64,000 nucleotides of DNA from GAS188 sp963794475 (GTDB lineage: Bacteria; Pseudomonadota; Alphaproteobacteria; Rhizobiales; Beijerinckiaceae): assembly GCA_963794475.1 (NCBI GenBank), contig CAWCDW010000004.1, positions 256,734 through 320,733 of the forward strand. Reading direction: 5' to 3'. Made by a program: the position numbers and the translations under genes. The notes below the pieces were generated by a model. That model saw nothing but the letters and a program-made list of their open reading frames with translations. It ran no database searches and was not told the DNA's origin. Below are positions 25,463-33,445 of this stretch, piece after piece. Numbering within the stretch: the stretch's first letter is position 1; each line of letters starts with the position of its first letter.

Positions 25463-27064
25463 TTGTTCAATCAATTGCTCACGCCCGTCGCGGGCAGCCT
25501 CGTCCTATCCTTTATCGTCGCCTCCCTGCCGATCGCCACCGTGCTGGTGCTGCTTGGCGTGGCGCGACGCCCCGCCTGGCAGGCCTCGCTCGCCGGCCTG
25601 ATTCTCGGGTTGGTGACCGCCATCGCCGTGTGGGGCATGCCCGCCGGGCTCGCGCTAGACAGCGCCGCGAATGGCGCGGTCTTCGCGCTGTGGCCGGTGA
25701 TGTGGATCGTGTTCAACGGGCTCCTTGTCTATAACATCGCGGTCAATTCAGGCCGCTTCGATGCTTTTCGCGCCTGGGTGCTCGAGCATCTGCCGGACGA
25801 CCGGCGCGTGGTGCTCATCATCATCGGCTTCTGCTTCGGGGCGCTGCTCGAAGGCATCGCGGGCTTCGGGGTGCCGGTCGCGATCACGAGCTCCCTCCTG
25901 ATCCTCGTCGGCTACCCGGCGATCGAGGCCCTCACCTTCACCTTGATCTTCAACACGGCGCCGGTCGCCTTCGGCGCGCTCGGCGCGCCGATCACCACGC
26001 TCGGCGCGGTGACCCATCTCGATCCCCATCTGCTCGGTAGCATGGTCGGCCGGCAATTGCCGTTCATGGCCATTCTCTTGCCGTTCTATGTCATGGGAAT
26101 CTACGGGGGCAAGCGATCGATTGCGGCGCTCTGGCCGATCCTCGCGGTGGCCGGGCTGAGCTTCGCCGCGACCCAATTTATCGTCTCGAATTATATCGAT
26201 TACACCTTGACCGACGTTTTATCCTCGCTCGTCTCGCTGATCGTTTCGATCGGCTTCCTCACGATATGGAAACCCGCGCCCGACCCCGAATTCGCAATGA
26301 GTCATGAGGCGCGCGCGATCAAGCAAACGAGCACCATCTCGGCTTGGCAGGGCTGGATGCCTTGGCTTCTCGTGTCGGCCGTCGTCATCTTGTGGACGGT
26401 GTTCAAGATCTTCGCCATCGGCCAGCAGGCGATCGAATGGCCGGGCCTGCATAATCAGGTGTTCATCACGCTCTACAAAGCCAGCTACGGCGCCATCTGG
26501 ACGTTCCAGCCGCTCGCCACCGGCACGGCGATCCTGTTCTCGGCCATTCTGATCGCGCTCATCGTCGGCATGCCGGTCGCGGGCTTCTTCAAAGCCGTCG
26601 CCGAGACTTGGCGCATGGCGCGCATCGCCATCCTGACGGTGGCGCTGATCGTCGGCCTCGCCTTCCTGATGAATTATTCCGGCCAGACCTATACCTTGGG
26701 CCTCGCCGTCTCCTCGCTCGGCCTGGTCTTCCCCCTCGTCTCACCCTTCCTCGGCTGGGTGGCGGTGTTCCTCTCGGGAAGCGACACTTCGGGAAACGCG
26801 CTGTTCGGCAATCTGCAAGTCGTGGCCGCCAATCAGCTCGGGCTCGATCCGACCTTGATGGCGGCGACCAATTCATCGGGCGGCGTCATGGGCAAGATGA
26901 TTTCACCGCAAAATCTCTCGACGGGCGTCACGACCACGAATCTCAAGGGCCAGGAGGGCGTGGTCTTCGCACGCACCTTCAAGCATTCCATCATCCTGAC
27001 CTTGCTGCTCGGCCTCCTTGTCGTGATCCAGCAATACGTCACGCCTTGGATGATCCCTCACTGA
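25463..27064 (+). CDS. lldP: L-lactate permease (LctP/LldP family)
   Basis: Inner-membrane proton-coupled carrier for lactate, possibly glycolate. About 533 residues, strongly hydrophobic, with around a dozen spans. Family blocks are FNQLLTPVAGSL at the N-terminus, GFCFGALLEGIAGFGVPVAI, FLSGSDTSGNALFGNLQ and SSGGVMGKMISPQNLSTGV. The TTG at 25463 was preferred because it is preceded by GGGGAG and begins the conserved region. An ATG at 25418 would add 15 residues. It is divergent from ldtP and convergent with the MarR gene. No lactate dehydrogenase is adjacent. Confidence 0.93.
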   Translation: MFNQLLTPVAGSLVLSFIVASLPIATVLVLLGVARRPAWQASLAGLILGLVTAIAVWGMPAGLALDSAANGAVFALWPVMWIVFNGLLVYNIAVNSGRFDAFRAWVLEHLPDDRRVVLIIIGFCFGALLEGIAGFGVPVAITSSLLILVGYPAIEALTFTLIFNTAPVAFGALGAPITTLGAVTHLDPHLLGSMVGRQLPFMAILLPFYVMGIYGGKRSIAALWPILAVAGLSFAATQFIVSNYIDYTLTDVLSSLVSLIVSIGFLTIWKPAPDPEFAMSHEARAIKQTSTISAWQGWMPWLLVSAVVILWTVFKIFAIGQQAIEWPGLHNQVFITLYKASYGAIWTFQPLATGTAILFSAILIALIVGMPVAGFFKAVAETWRMARIAILTVALIVGLAFLMNYSGQTYTLGLAVSSLGLVFPLVSPFLGWVAVFLSGSDTSGNALFGNLQVVAANQLGLDPTLMAATNSSGGVMGKMISPQNLSTGVTTTNLKGQEGVVFARTFKHSIILTLLLGLLVVIQQYVTPWMIPH

Positions 27065-27090
27065 GGGGAGAGAAGGTAGCGCGCGACCGC

Positions 27091-27126
27091 GGCTTGCGCC
27101 CTTCCCTCGAGGGAAGGGCGCAAGCC
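27091..27126. terminator. Perfect 36-bp palindrome between convergent genes
   Basis: The arms (18 bases each, starting GGCTTGCGCCC) are perfect complements with no loop bases required. The palindrome lies 27 bp after the lactate permease stop and 23 bp after the MarR gene stop on the other strand. It lacks a T-run but forms a very stable hairpin in either direction, so it is probably a bidirectional terminator or mRNA end stabiliser. Confidence 0.7.
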
Positions 27127-27148
27127 TTGATGCGCGAAGAAAGCGCGA

Positions 27149-27664
27149 TCAGAGCCGATATTTGATCTGGTCGGACCAGAAGCGCTCGAGCCTTGCGAGC
27201 GCATGGTTCATGCGCTGGAAATCATCGATCGAGACGCCGCCCAGATGCTCGATGACACCGACGTGCTTTTCATAGAGCTTCTTGACGATGTCGTGCACCT
27301 CCCTGCCCTTCTCGGTCAGGCTGATGCGCACGGCGCGCCGATCGATGCGCGAGCGGTGATGGTGCAGATAGCCGATGTCGACGAGCTTCTTGACGTTGTA
27401 GGAGACGTTCGACCCGAGATAATAGCCCCGCGCGCGCAGCTCGCTCGCCGAGAGTTCCTGATCGCCGATGTTGTAGATCAACAAGGCCTGGATGGCGTTC
27501 ACGTCGTCGCGCTTGCGACGCTCGAACTCGTCTTTCACCACGTCCAGGAGGCAGCGGTGCAGACGCTCCACCAGCTTCAGGGATTCGAGATAATAGGGCC
27601 TCACCGCCGCGCCAGCGCCACGAGCGGATTTGCTCGCCGCGGGCATTTTCAATGCCGTGCTCAT
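27149..27664 (-). CDS. ldtR: MarR-family regulator of the LdtR type
   Basis: 171-residue winged-helix repressor. The segments RPYYLESLKLVERLHRCLLD, IQALLIYNIGDQELSASELR and GYYLGSNVSYNVKKLVDIGY are characteristic of the LdtR subgroup from Hyphomicrobiales, known in Liberibacter to control an L,D-transpeptidase. The wing residues RSRIDRRAVRISLTEKGR follow. The ATG has GGAG six bases upstream. The L,D-transpeptidase at 23916-25160 is a plausible target. An AT-rich inverted repeat upstream may be the autoregulatory site. Confidence 0.82.
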   Translation of the reverse strand: MSTALKMPAASKSARGAGAAVRPYYLESLKLVERLHRCLLDVVKDEFERRKRDDVNAIQALLIYNIGDQELSASELRARGYYLGSNVSYNVKKLVDIGYLHHHRSRIDRRAVRISLTEKGREVHDIVKKLYEKHVGVIEHLGGVSIDDFQRMNHALARLERFWSDQIKYRL

Positions 27665-27742
27665 GCCTCACTCCGTTTGACTCTCCCGCGGCCAATTTTT
27701 TCGGCCGTCCATGAGCAAGGCTTATCGCGAGCGGATGAATAC

Positions 27743-27777
27743 GAGTTTAAACTTGAAGGTGAATTGGAAGTTTACTC
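27743..27777. promoter_or_regulatory. AT-rich inverted repeat upstream of ldtR
   Basis: GAGTTTAAACTT, which contains the palindrome AGTTTAAACT (27744-27753), is followed after a short spacer by AAGTTTACTC, an imperfect inverted copy. The stretch is markedly AT-rich against its surroundings and lies about 80 bp upstream of the ldtR start. It is a candidate promoter/operator for this MarR-type regulator. No measured LdtR motif was available for comparison. Confidence 0.4.
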
Positions 27778-27872
27778 AATAGGATGAATTGAAATTGAAT
27801 GTGAGCGATTTTGCGGATCGCCGGCCGCGGGCGAGGGTATTTCCTGCGTGCGCATTCGCGTTTGCCTGATCA

Positions 27873-28304
27873 TCAAAGCCGTCGGTAACTCTGGCGCGCG
27901 CGCAAATAGGCGACGAGGAAATAGAGAAGGATGGCAACGAAATCGACGACCCCCGAAAGGGGAGCGGTGCCCCCGCTGATGTCGAAGGCGGTTTCGCCGA
28001 GAGCGACCACGATCCAGGTGACGGCCCCCCAGCTCACCGTGAGCCAGAGCCCGACGCCTGCGATGCAATCGCCGATCGCGGAGAACACGGCGCCCATTTG
28101 GTCGGCGGTCTCGAGCGTGCCGAACACGGGGCCGAACACACCGATGATCTTCGCTGCCTGGTAGAGACCCTTCACCAGCCAGGCGAGGCCGATCACGCGC
28201 ATATAGACCGCGCGGATCAGCGCCCAATCGATCCCCTCGCCTTCCCCGCGACCATCGCCGCCACCGCGCAGCCGGATCGCGTCGTCATTCGAGGCGCGCT
28301 TCAT
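27873..28304 (-). CDS. DUF6163-like membrane protein
   Basis: 143 residues. An Arg/Gly-rich cytoplasmic head of about 25 residues precedes three to four hydrophobic spans (VIGLAWLVKGLYQAAKIIG, AIGDCIAGVGLWLTVSWG, AVTWIVVALGE, VVDFVAILLYFLVAYL). It resembles the uncharacterised DUF6163 proteins of Hyphomicrobiales; this assignment is from memory and tentative. The ATG overlaps the stop of the hydrolase gene (ATGA), so the two are probably co-translated. Confidence 0.65.
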   Translation of the reverse strand: MKRASNDDAIRLRGGGDGRGEGEGIDWALIRAVYMRVIGLAWLVKGLYQAAKIIGVFGPVFGTLETADQMGAVFSAIGDCIAGVGLWLTVSWGAVTWIVVALGETAFDISGGTAPLSGVVDFVAILLYFLVAYLRARQSYRRL

Positions 28305-29366
28305 TTCGCGGCGCCGTCGAAGACGAGCTCACCGGATTCGCGTTCCGTGAAATACGCGGCCACGGCTTCGTCCGAGACGCCCGCGAGCGCGTCCGGTTGC
28401 CAACGCGGCTTGCGGTCCTTGTCGATCACCTGGGCGCGAATGCCTTCATAAAAATCATGGCCCTCGACGATGCGCCGGCAAACGCGATATTCGAGATTCA
28501 AGGCTTCCTCGAACTCGCCTTCTCGCGCCCGCCGCAACGCCGACAAGGTGACCTTGAGGCTCGTCGGCGATTTCGCGCGCATCTCGCCTGCCGCCTCGGC
28601 GGCGAAGGCCGTCCCTTTCGCTGCTGAAATCATCGAGCGCCGCAAGGATTGCCTCGACCGTTTCCCCACCGAAGGCTTGGGCGATCGTGCCCGCGTGGGC
28701 GAGCTCGGGAGCGTCCTCATGCGCAACCGCTTCGCCGACGAGCACGCGATGCGGCGGCTCTCCCGCCGCCAATCCGTCGAGGATGGCGTCGAAGCGCTCG
28801 GCCGCGACACAATGCGTCGCGATGCCGAGCACCGCCGCCGAGCCGCGCCCGAGGCGCTTTCCGGTGAGCGCGAGATAATAGCCGCATCGCCAGGGAAGGC
28901 GGGGCAGGACATAGGTCGCGCCGACATCGGGAAAAAACCCGATGCCGACCTCCGGCATGGCGAATTGAAAACGCTCGCCCGCGACGCGGTGCGAACCGTG
29001 GATCGAGACGCCGACCCCGCCACCCATGACGATGCCGTCGATGAAGGCGAGATAGGGTTTGGGGTAGCGCTTGATGAGGCGATTGAGCGCATATTCCTCG
29101 GCCCAAAAGACCAGAGATTCCTCGGGATGGCCGGCCTGTTTTTGCCGGTAGATGGTCAGGATGTCCCCGCCGGCGCAAAAAGCCTTCGAGCCCGAGGCGC
29201 GAATGGCGACGCTGGCGATCGCAGGATCGGTGGCCCAACGGTCGAGCGCGGAACGCATCGAGCGCACCATGCCAAGCGTGAGCGCGTTCAGGGCGGCGGG
29301 GCGGTTGAGCGTGATCAAGCCGAGGCGGCCGCGGCTCTCGATCAGGATTTCGGGATCGTCGGTCAT
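28301..29366 (-). pseudogene. 3-hydroxyisobutyryl-CoA hydrolase (enoyl-CoA hydratase family), one +1 frameshift
   Basis: The enzyme hydrolyses 3-hydroxyisobutyryl-CoA in valine breakdown. Crotonase blocks are clear: LNRPAALNALTLGMVR, GSKAFCAGGDI (oxyanion hole), FIDGIVMGGGVGVS and FAMPEVGIGFFPDVGATY, a set typical of the hydrolase subgroup. The frame runs to LDDFSSER. An extra G in a GGG run (28613-28615) shifts it, and the C-terminal part resumes as FAAEAAGEMRAKSP through HDFYEGIRAQVIDKD, also typical of the subgroup. Removing one base yields about 354 residues, normal length. The stop overlaps the next gene. Confidence 0.85.
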
Positions 29367-29480
29367 CTATCGGGCGCGGCCCTCGAGGGTCGGCTCGTGC
29401 TTAAGCGTGCGCGGCGGTCCGGGTCAATCGCGGCGTGAGCCTGCTTTGCGCGCAACGATGAGCGATTTGGGCGGTCGACC

Positions 29481-29756
29481 TCATGCCCCCTCGCTCATCA
29501 GCGCGGCGCCCGTAACCTTGCCGGCGACCACGGGAACGATCTCGAAGCCGATGAGGTCAGACCATTGCGCGACCCATTTCTGCAGAAGCGTGACATCCTC
29601 GCATTCCATCACCTGGAAGCAGCGCGAGAGATCGGCGGTGACGAAGCTCTCAACGAAAGTGAGGCCTTCAGGCAGCATTCGCCCATTTTCCCGAAAGCGC
29701 CGATAAACGGATTTCGCGTCCTGATTACGGAAAGTCTCGATCACCATGAACTGCAC
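29481..29756 (-). CDS. DUF3303-like small protein
   Basis: 91 residues: VIETFRNQDAKSVYRRFREN, GRMLPEGLTFVESFV, RCFQVMECEDVTLLQKWV and IGFEIVPVV form the pattern of DUF3303, a dimeric alpha/beta-barrel-like family of unknown role. GTG start with GGGAG seven bases upstream. An ATG three codons later is possible. It is divergent from rimO. Cytoplasmic, single-domain. Confidence 0.75.
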   Translation of the reverse strand: MQFMVIETFRNQDAKSVYRRFRENGRMLPEGLTFVESFVTADLSRCFQVMECEDVTLLQKWVAQWSDLIGFEIVPVVAGKVTGAALMSEGA

Positions 29757-29938
29757 AAGATTGCTCCCTTCTTCGGTTCGGCGTCACTCCGGGTACGAGA
29801 TTTGAGGCGAAATGGCCCCGAATATCGCAACCTTCTTGAAAAAGCGGCTCGCGCGACGCGAGGGCGGCGAATTGCTTTTTGGAGCGCTCCGCCATATTGG
29901 CGTCGTTTCGCTCCGCAACTCATCCGGTTGAACCGTCC

Positions 29939-31258
29939 GTGGCCGCATCCGCCCCGACCATCAGCTTCGTCTCGCTCGGCTGTCCGAAGGCGCTCGTCGA
30001 TTCCGAGCGCATCATCACGCGCCTGCGCGCCGAAGGCTATGCCTTGACGCATCGCCATGAGGGAGCCGATTGCGTCATCGTCAACACTTGCGGCTTCATC
30101 GACAGCGCCAAGGCGGAATCGCTCGAGGCGATCGGCACCGCGCTCGCCGAGAACGGCAAGGTCATCGTCACGGGGTGCATGGGGGCGCAGCCGCAATCGA
30201 TCAGCGAGCGCTTTCCCGACGTGTTCTCGATCACCGGACCGCAAGCCTATGAGAGCGTGGTCGCCGCGGTGCATCGCGCGGCTCCTCCCGCGCACGACCC
30301 GAAGATCGATCTCGTGCCGCCCCAAGGCATCAAGCTCACGCCGCGCCATTACGCCTATCTCAAGATCGCCGAGGGCTGCAACAACCGCTGCTCCTTCTGC
30401 ATCATCCCGCAATTGCGCGGGCGGCTCGTCTCGCGCCCTTTGCCTGAGGTGATGCGCGAGGCCGAGCGCCTGGTCGCGGCAGGCGTGAAGGAGCTTCTCG
30501 TCATCTCGCAGGACACTTCGGCCTATGGGCTCGACCGGCGCCACGAGGCGGCGAGCTGGAAGGGCGCAAGCGTCGAGACGCGCATCCTCGATCTCGCGCG
30601 CGGCCTCGGCTCGCTCGGCGCCTGGGTGCGGCTGCATTACGTTTACCCCTACCCTCACGTCGACGCGCTCGTGCCGTTGATGGCTGAAGGCCTCATCCTT
30701 CCCTATCTCGACATCCCTTTCCAGCACGCCTCGCCGAAGGTGCTGAAGGCCATGCGCCGCCCGGCAGCGCAGGCAAAGACGCTCGAACGCCTCGCCCATT
30801 GGCGCGCGCTCTGCCCCGACATCGCCATCCGCTCGACCTTCATCGTCGGCTTCCCCGGCGAGACGGAGGATGATTTCGAGGAGCTCCTCGGCTGGATGAG
30901 CGAGGCAAGGCTCGACCGCGTCGGTTGCTTCATCTACGAGCCGGTGAAAGGCGCCGCGGCGAACGATCTTGGGCTCCCTATCGTGCCGCAGGAAACGGCG
31001 AAGGCGCGTCACGATCGCTTCATGCGTCACCAGCAGATCATCAGCCTCGAAAAGCAGCGCGCGAAGATCGGCAAGCGCGTGAGCGCGATCGTCGACGAGG
31101 TGACGCCGAAAGGTGCAATCGGGCGCACCCGACAGGATGCTCCCGAGATCGACGGCACCATCATCCTCTCATCGCGCAAGCCGCTCGCCGTGGGCGACAT
31201 CGTCACCGCAAAGGTGAAACGCGCCGAAGCCTATGATCTGCACGGAACCGTCGTTTAG
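29939..31258 (+). CDS. rimO: Ribosomal protein S12 methylthiotransferase RimO
   Basis: Radical-SAM enzyme that adds a methylthio group to the conserved aspartate of ribosomal protein S12. About 439 residues: an N-terminal UPF0004 domain with FVSLGCPKALVDSERI, NTCGFI and TGCMG (three cysteines for the second cluster), a radical-SAM core with EGCNNRCSFCIIPQLRG near residue 150, and a C-terminal TRAM domain. The SLGCPKALVDSE opening separates RimO from MiaB. Start options are GTG at 29939 and TTG at 29879, neither with a strong ribosome-binding site. The shorter form fits the family better. Confidence 0.94.
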   Translation: MAASAPTISFVSLGCPKALVDSERIITRLRAEGYALTHRHEGADCVIVNTCGFIDSAKAESLEAIGTALAENGKVIVTGCMGAQPQSISERFPDVFSITGPQAYESVVAAVHRAAPPAHDPKIDLVPPQGIKLTPRHYAYLKIAEGCNNRCSFCIIPQLRGRLVSRPLPEVMREAERLVAAGVKELLVISQDTSAYGLDRRHEAASWKGASVETRILDLARGLGSLGAWVRLHYVYPYPHVDALVPLMAEGLILPYLDIPFQHASPKVLKAMRRPAAQAKTLERLAHWRALCPDIAIRSTFIVGFPGETEDDFEELLGWMSEARLDRVGCFIYEPVKGAAANDLGLPIVPQETAKARHDRFMRHQQIISLEKQRAKIGKRVSAIVDEVTPKGAIGRTRQDAPEIDGTIILSSRKPLAVGDIVTAKVKRAEAYDLHGTVV

Positions 31259-31456
31259 GCTTCCCTTTTGAATGCGTCTCACGCGGAGTCTCAGGCGAAC
31301 CCACGACGCATCCGGGTCTTTCGACATTTTGTCCCGCGCGGCCTCGGCCCGCGCATCCACGTCAAAGGCGCGGCTGGCCGTGCCAAACATACCGAGCACG
31401 GCCGTGACGTATGAGGCAAGAGAGGCGCAAGCGCGTCGCTGCCCAAGCGAACGCGC

Positions 31457-32428
31457 TCACGGGTCGAGAACGATCGATCCCGTCGTCTCGCGGCCTTCGA
31501 GCGCGCGGTGCGCGGCGGCGGCATCGCGGAGCGGGAAATGTTTCGACACCTTGATCTTCACCTGCCCGCTTTCGACCACCTTGAAGAGCTGGCGCGCCAT
31601 CGAGGCCGTTCCGCCGGGTTGGCTCATGAAGGTGTTCAAGGTCGGGCGGGTCGCGTAAAGCGAGCCCTTCTGCGAGAGCACGAGGAGGCTGAACGGGTCG
31701 ATCGGCCCGGAGGCATTGCCGAAGCTCACGAAGGTGCCGAGCGGCGCGAGGCAGTCGAGCGAGCCCGGGAAGGTCGCCTTGCCGACGCCGTCATACACGA
31801 CCTGGCACTTCTTGCCCTTGGTGATCTCGGCGACCCGCTTCACGAAATCCTCCTCGCGGTAAAGGATGGTGTGGCGAGCGCCGCTCTTCTTGGCGAGCGC
31901 GGCCTTCTCCGGCGAGCCCACCGTGCCGATCACCGTCGCGCCGAGCGCTTTGCCCCATTGGCACAAGATGAGGCCGACGCCGCCAGCCGCCGCATGCACG
32001 AGGATCGTGTCGCCCTTGCGCACCTTGTAGGTGCGGCGAAGGAGATATTCCGCCGTCATCCCCTTGAGCATCATCGCGGCCGCAGTCTCGAAGGAAATGC
32101 CCTTCGGCAGTTTCACCGTGACCTCCGCCGGCACATTCGCCTCCTCGGCGTAGCTGCGAAGCCCCGCCACATAAGCGACCCGGTCGCCGGTCTTGAAGCT
32201 CGTCACGCCTCTGCCGACCGCAGTGACAAAGCCTGCCGCCTCGTTGCCGAGGGTGAAGGGCATCGGCGAAGGGTAAAGCCCGCTGCGAAAGTAAGTGTCG
32301 ATGTAATTGACGCCGACCGCCTCATGCTTCACGCGGATCTCGCCGCGGCCCGGCCCCGCGAGCTCGGTCTCCTCATATTTGAGAACTTCCGGACCGCCCG
32401 TCCGATAGACGCGAATGGCTTTGACCAT
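31457..32428 (-). CDS. qor: NADPH:quinone oxidoreductase (zeta-crystallin type)
   Basis: Medium-chain reductase that transfers hydride from NADPH to quinones. 323 residues, no structural zinc ligands. Blocks include VKAIRVYRTGGPEVLKYEE, NYIDTYFRSGLYP, VHAAAGGVGLILCQWGKALG (dinucleotide-binding loop) and VVYDGVGKATFPGSLDCL. The ATG at 32428 has GAGGG six to seven bases upstream. An ATG two codons earlier sits too close to it. It is convergent with rimO. Confidence 0.92.
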   Translation of the reverse strand: MVKAIRVYRTGGPEVLKYEETELAGPGRGEIRVKHEAVGVNYIDTYFRSGLYPSPMPFTLGNEAAGFVTAVGRGVTSFKTGDRVAYVAGLRSYAEEANVPAEVTVKLPKGISFETAAAMMLKGMTAEYLLRRTYKVRKGDTILVHAAAGGVGLILCQWGKALGATVIGTVGSPEKAALAKKSGARHTILYREEDFVKRVAEITKGKKCQVVYDGVGKATFPGSLDCLAPLGTFVSFGNASGPIDPFSLLVLSQKGSLYATRPTLNTFMSQPGGTASMARQLFKVVESGQVKIKVSKHFPLRDAAAAHRALEGRETTGSIVLDP

Positions 32429-32578
32429 GATCATCCCTCTTCGATTGCCCGTCTCGGGGCTCTGCCGGCGAGAGCGCCGCACGCGCCAAGCCCGCCTTCC
32501 TCTTCCCGACCAGACCTTTAGCCGAGCTTCATTTCCCGTCAAACCCACGCCCCGGGAAGGCGCGAAGCGTGCGGCGCC

Positions 32579-33409
32579 TTACAGCATGTCGAGCGGCGTC
32601 TTCCGCCCAGGCGGCGGGAAGGCGCCGTCGATCGCCGCAAGCTCTTCGGGCGAGAGCGTGATGGCCTGCGCCTCATGATTCTGGCGCACATGTGCGGTCG
32701 AGGATGCCTTCGGGATGACGATGAGGTCCTTGCGGCGCGACAGGAAGGCGAGCGCGATTTGCGGCACGCTCGCGCCATGCCGCTTCGCGATTTCCGCAAG
32801 CACGCCGGTCGACGGCAGGCGCCCTTGCTCAACCGGGCTGTAAGCCATTGCCGGGATTTTGCGCTCCGCGAGGAAAGGCAGGAGATCGAACTCCGCCCCG
32901 CGCCGCGCGAAATTATAGAGGATCTGGTTCGTGGCGCAGCGCTCCCCGCCGGCAGCGAGGAGCTCTTCCATATCATGCGTGTCCAAGTTGCTCACGCCCC
33001 AATGCCTGATCTTTCCGTCATCGCGCAGCCCCTCGAAGGCCTCGACGGTCTCATCGAGAGGCACGCCGCCACGCCAATGCAAGAGGTAAAGGTCGATGCG
33101 GTCGGTGCGCAAACGCCGCAGGCTGCGTTCGCAGGCCAGCGGCAGCCGTTCGCGGCTCGTGTTTTGCGGATACGCCTTGCTTACGATGAACACCTCGTCG
33201 CGAACGCCCTCGACCGCCTCGCCGACGAGCTCCTCGGTGAGCCCCTCCCCATACATCTCGGCCGTGTCGATGAGCGTCATGCCGAGCGCGATGCCTTCGC
33301 GCAAAGCCGCGATCTCCTCGCGCCTTCGGCCACGCTCTTCGCCCATCTTCCACGTGCCTTGGCCGAGCGCGGGCACGGTCTCCCCATCCGGTAGCATCAC
33401 GCGATGCAT
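32579..33409 (-). CDS. Aldo/keto reductase
   Basis: NADPH-dependent carbonyl reductase, TIM-barrel fold, 276 residues. Catalytic residues appear in LIDTAEMYGEG (Asp, Tyr), VSKAYP (Lys) and LYLLHWRGG (His). The cofactor-binding C-terminal part has VIPKASSTAHVRQN. Substrate cannot be told from sequence. The ATG at 33409 (MHRVMLPDGETVPALGQG) matches the family opening. A GTG at 33445, directly after the lpd stop, would add 12 residues. It follows lpd closely and is probably cotranscribed. Confidence 0.9.
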   Translation of the reverse strand: MHRVMLPDGETVPALGQGTWKMGEERGRRREEIAALREGIALGMTLIDTAEMYGEGLTEELVGEAVEGVRDEVFIVSKAYPQNTSRERLPLACERSLRRLRTDRIDLYLLHWRGGVPLDETVEAFEGLRDDGKIRHWGVSNLDTHDMEELLAAGGERCATNQILYNFARRGAEFDLLPFLAERKIPAMAYSPVEQGRLPSTGVLAEIAKRHGASVPQIALAFLSRRKDLIVIPKASSTAHVRQNHEAQAITLSPEELAAIDGAFPPPGRKTPLDML

Positions 33410-33445
33410 CTTGTGGTTCTCGTTCACGCTTTCGCTCCGCGCCAC

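Noticed and set aside
31169..31399. 76-codon minus-strand frame at the end of rimO
   Set aside because: It is mostly antisense to the TRAM domain of RimO, with no recognisable product.
32557..32580. Hairpin AAGGCGC/GCGCCTT overlapping the aldo/keto reductase stop
   Set aside because: Only seven bases per arm, partly coding and without a T-run. It is too weak to call a terminator.
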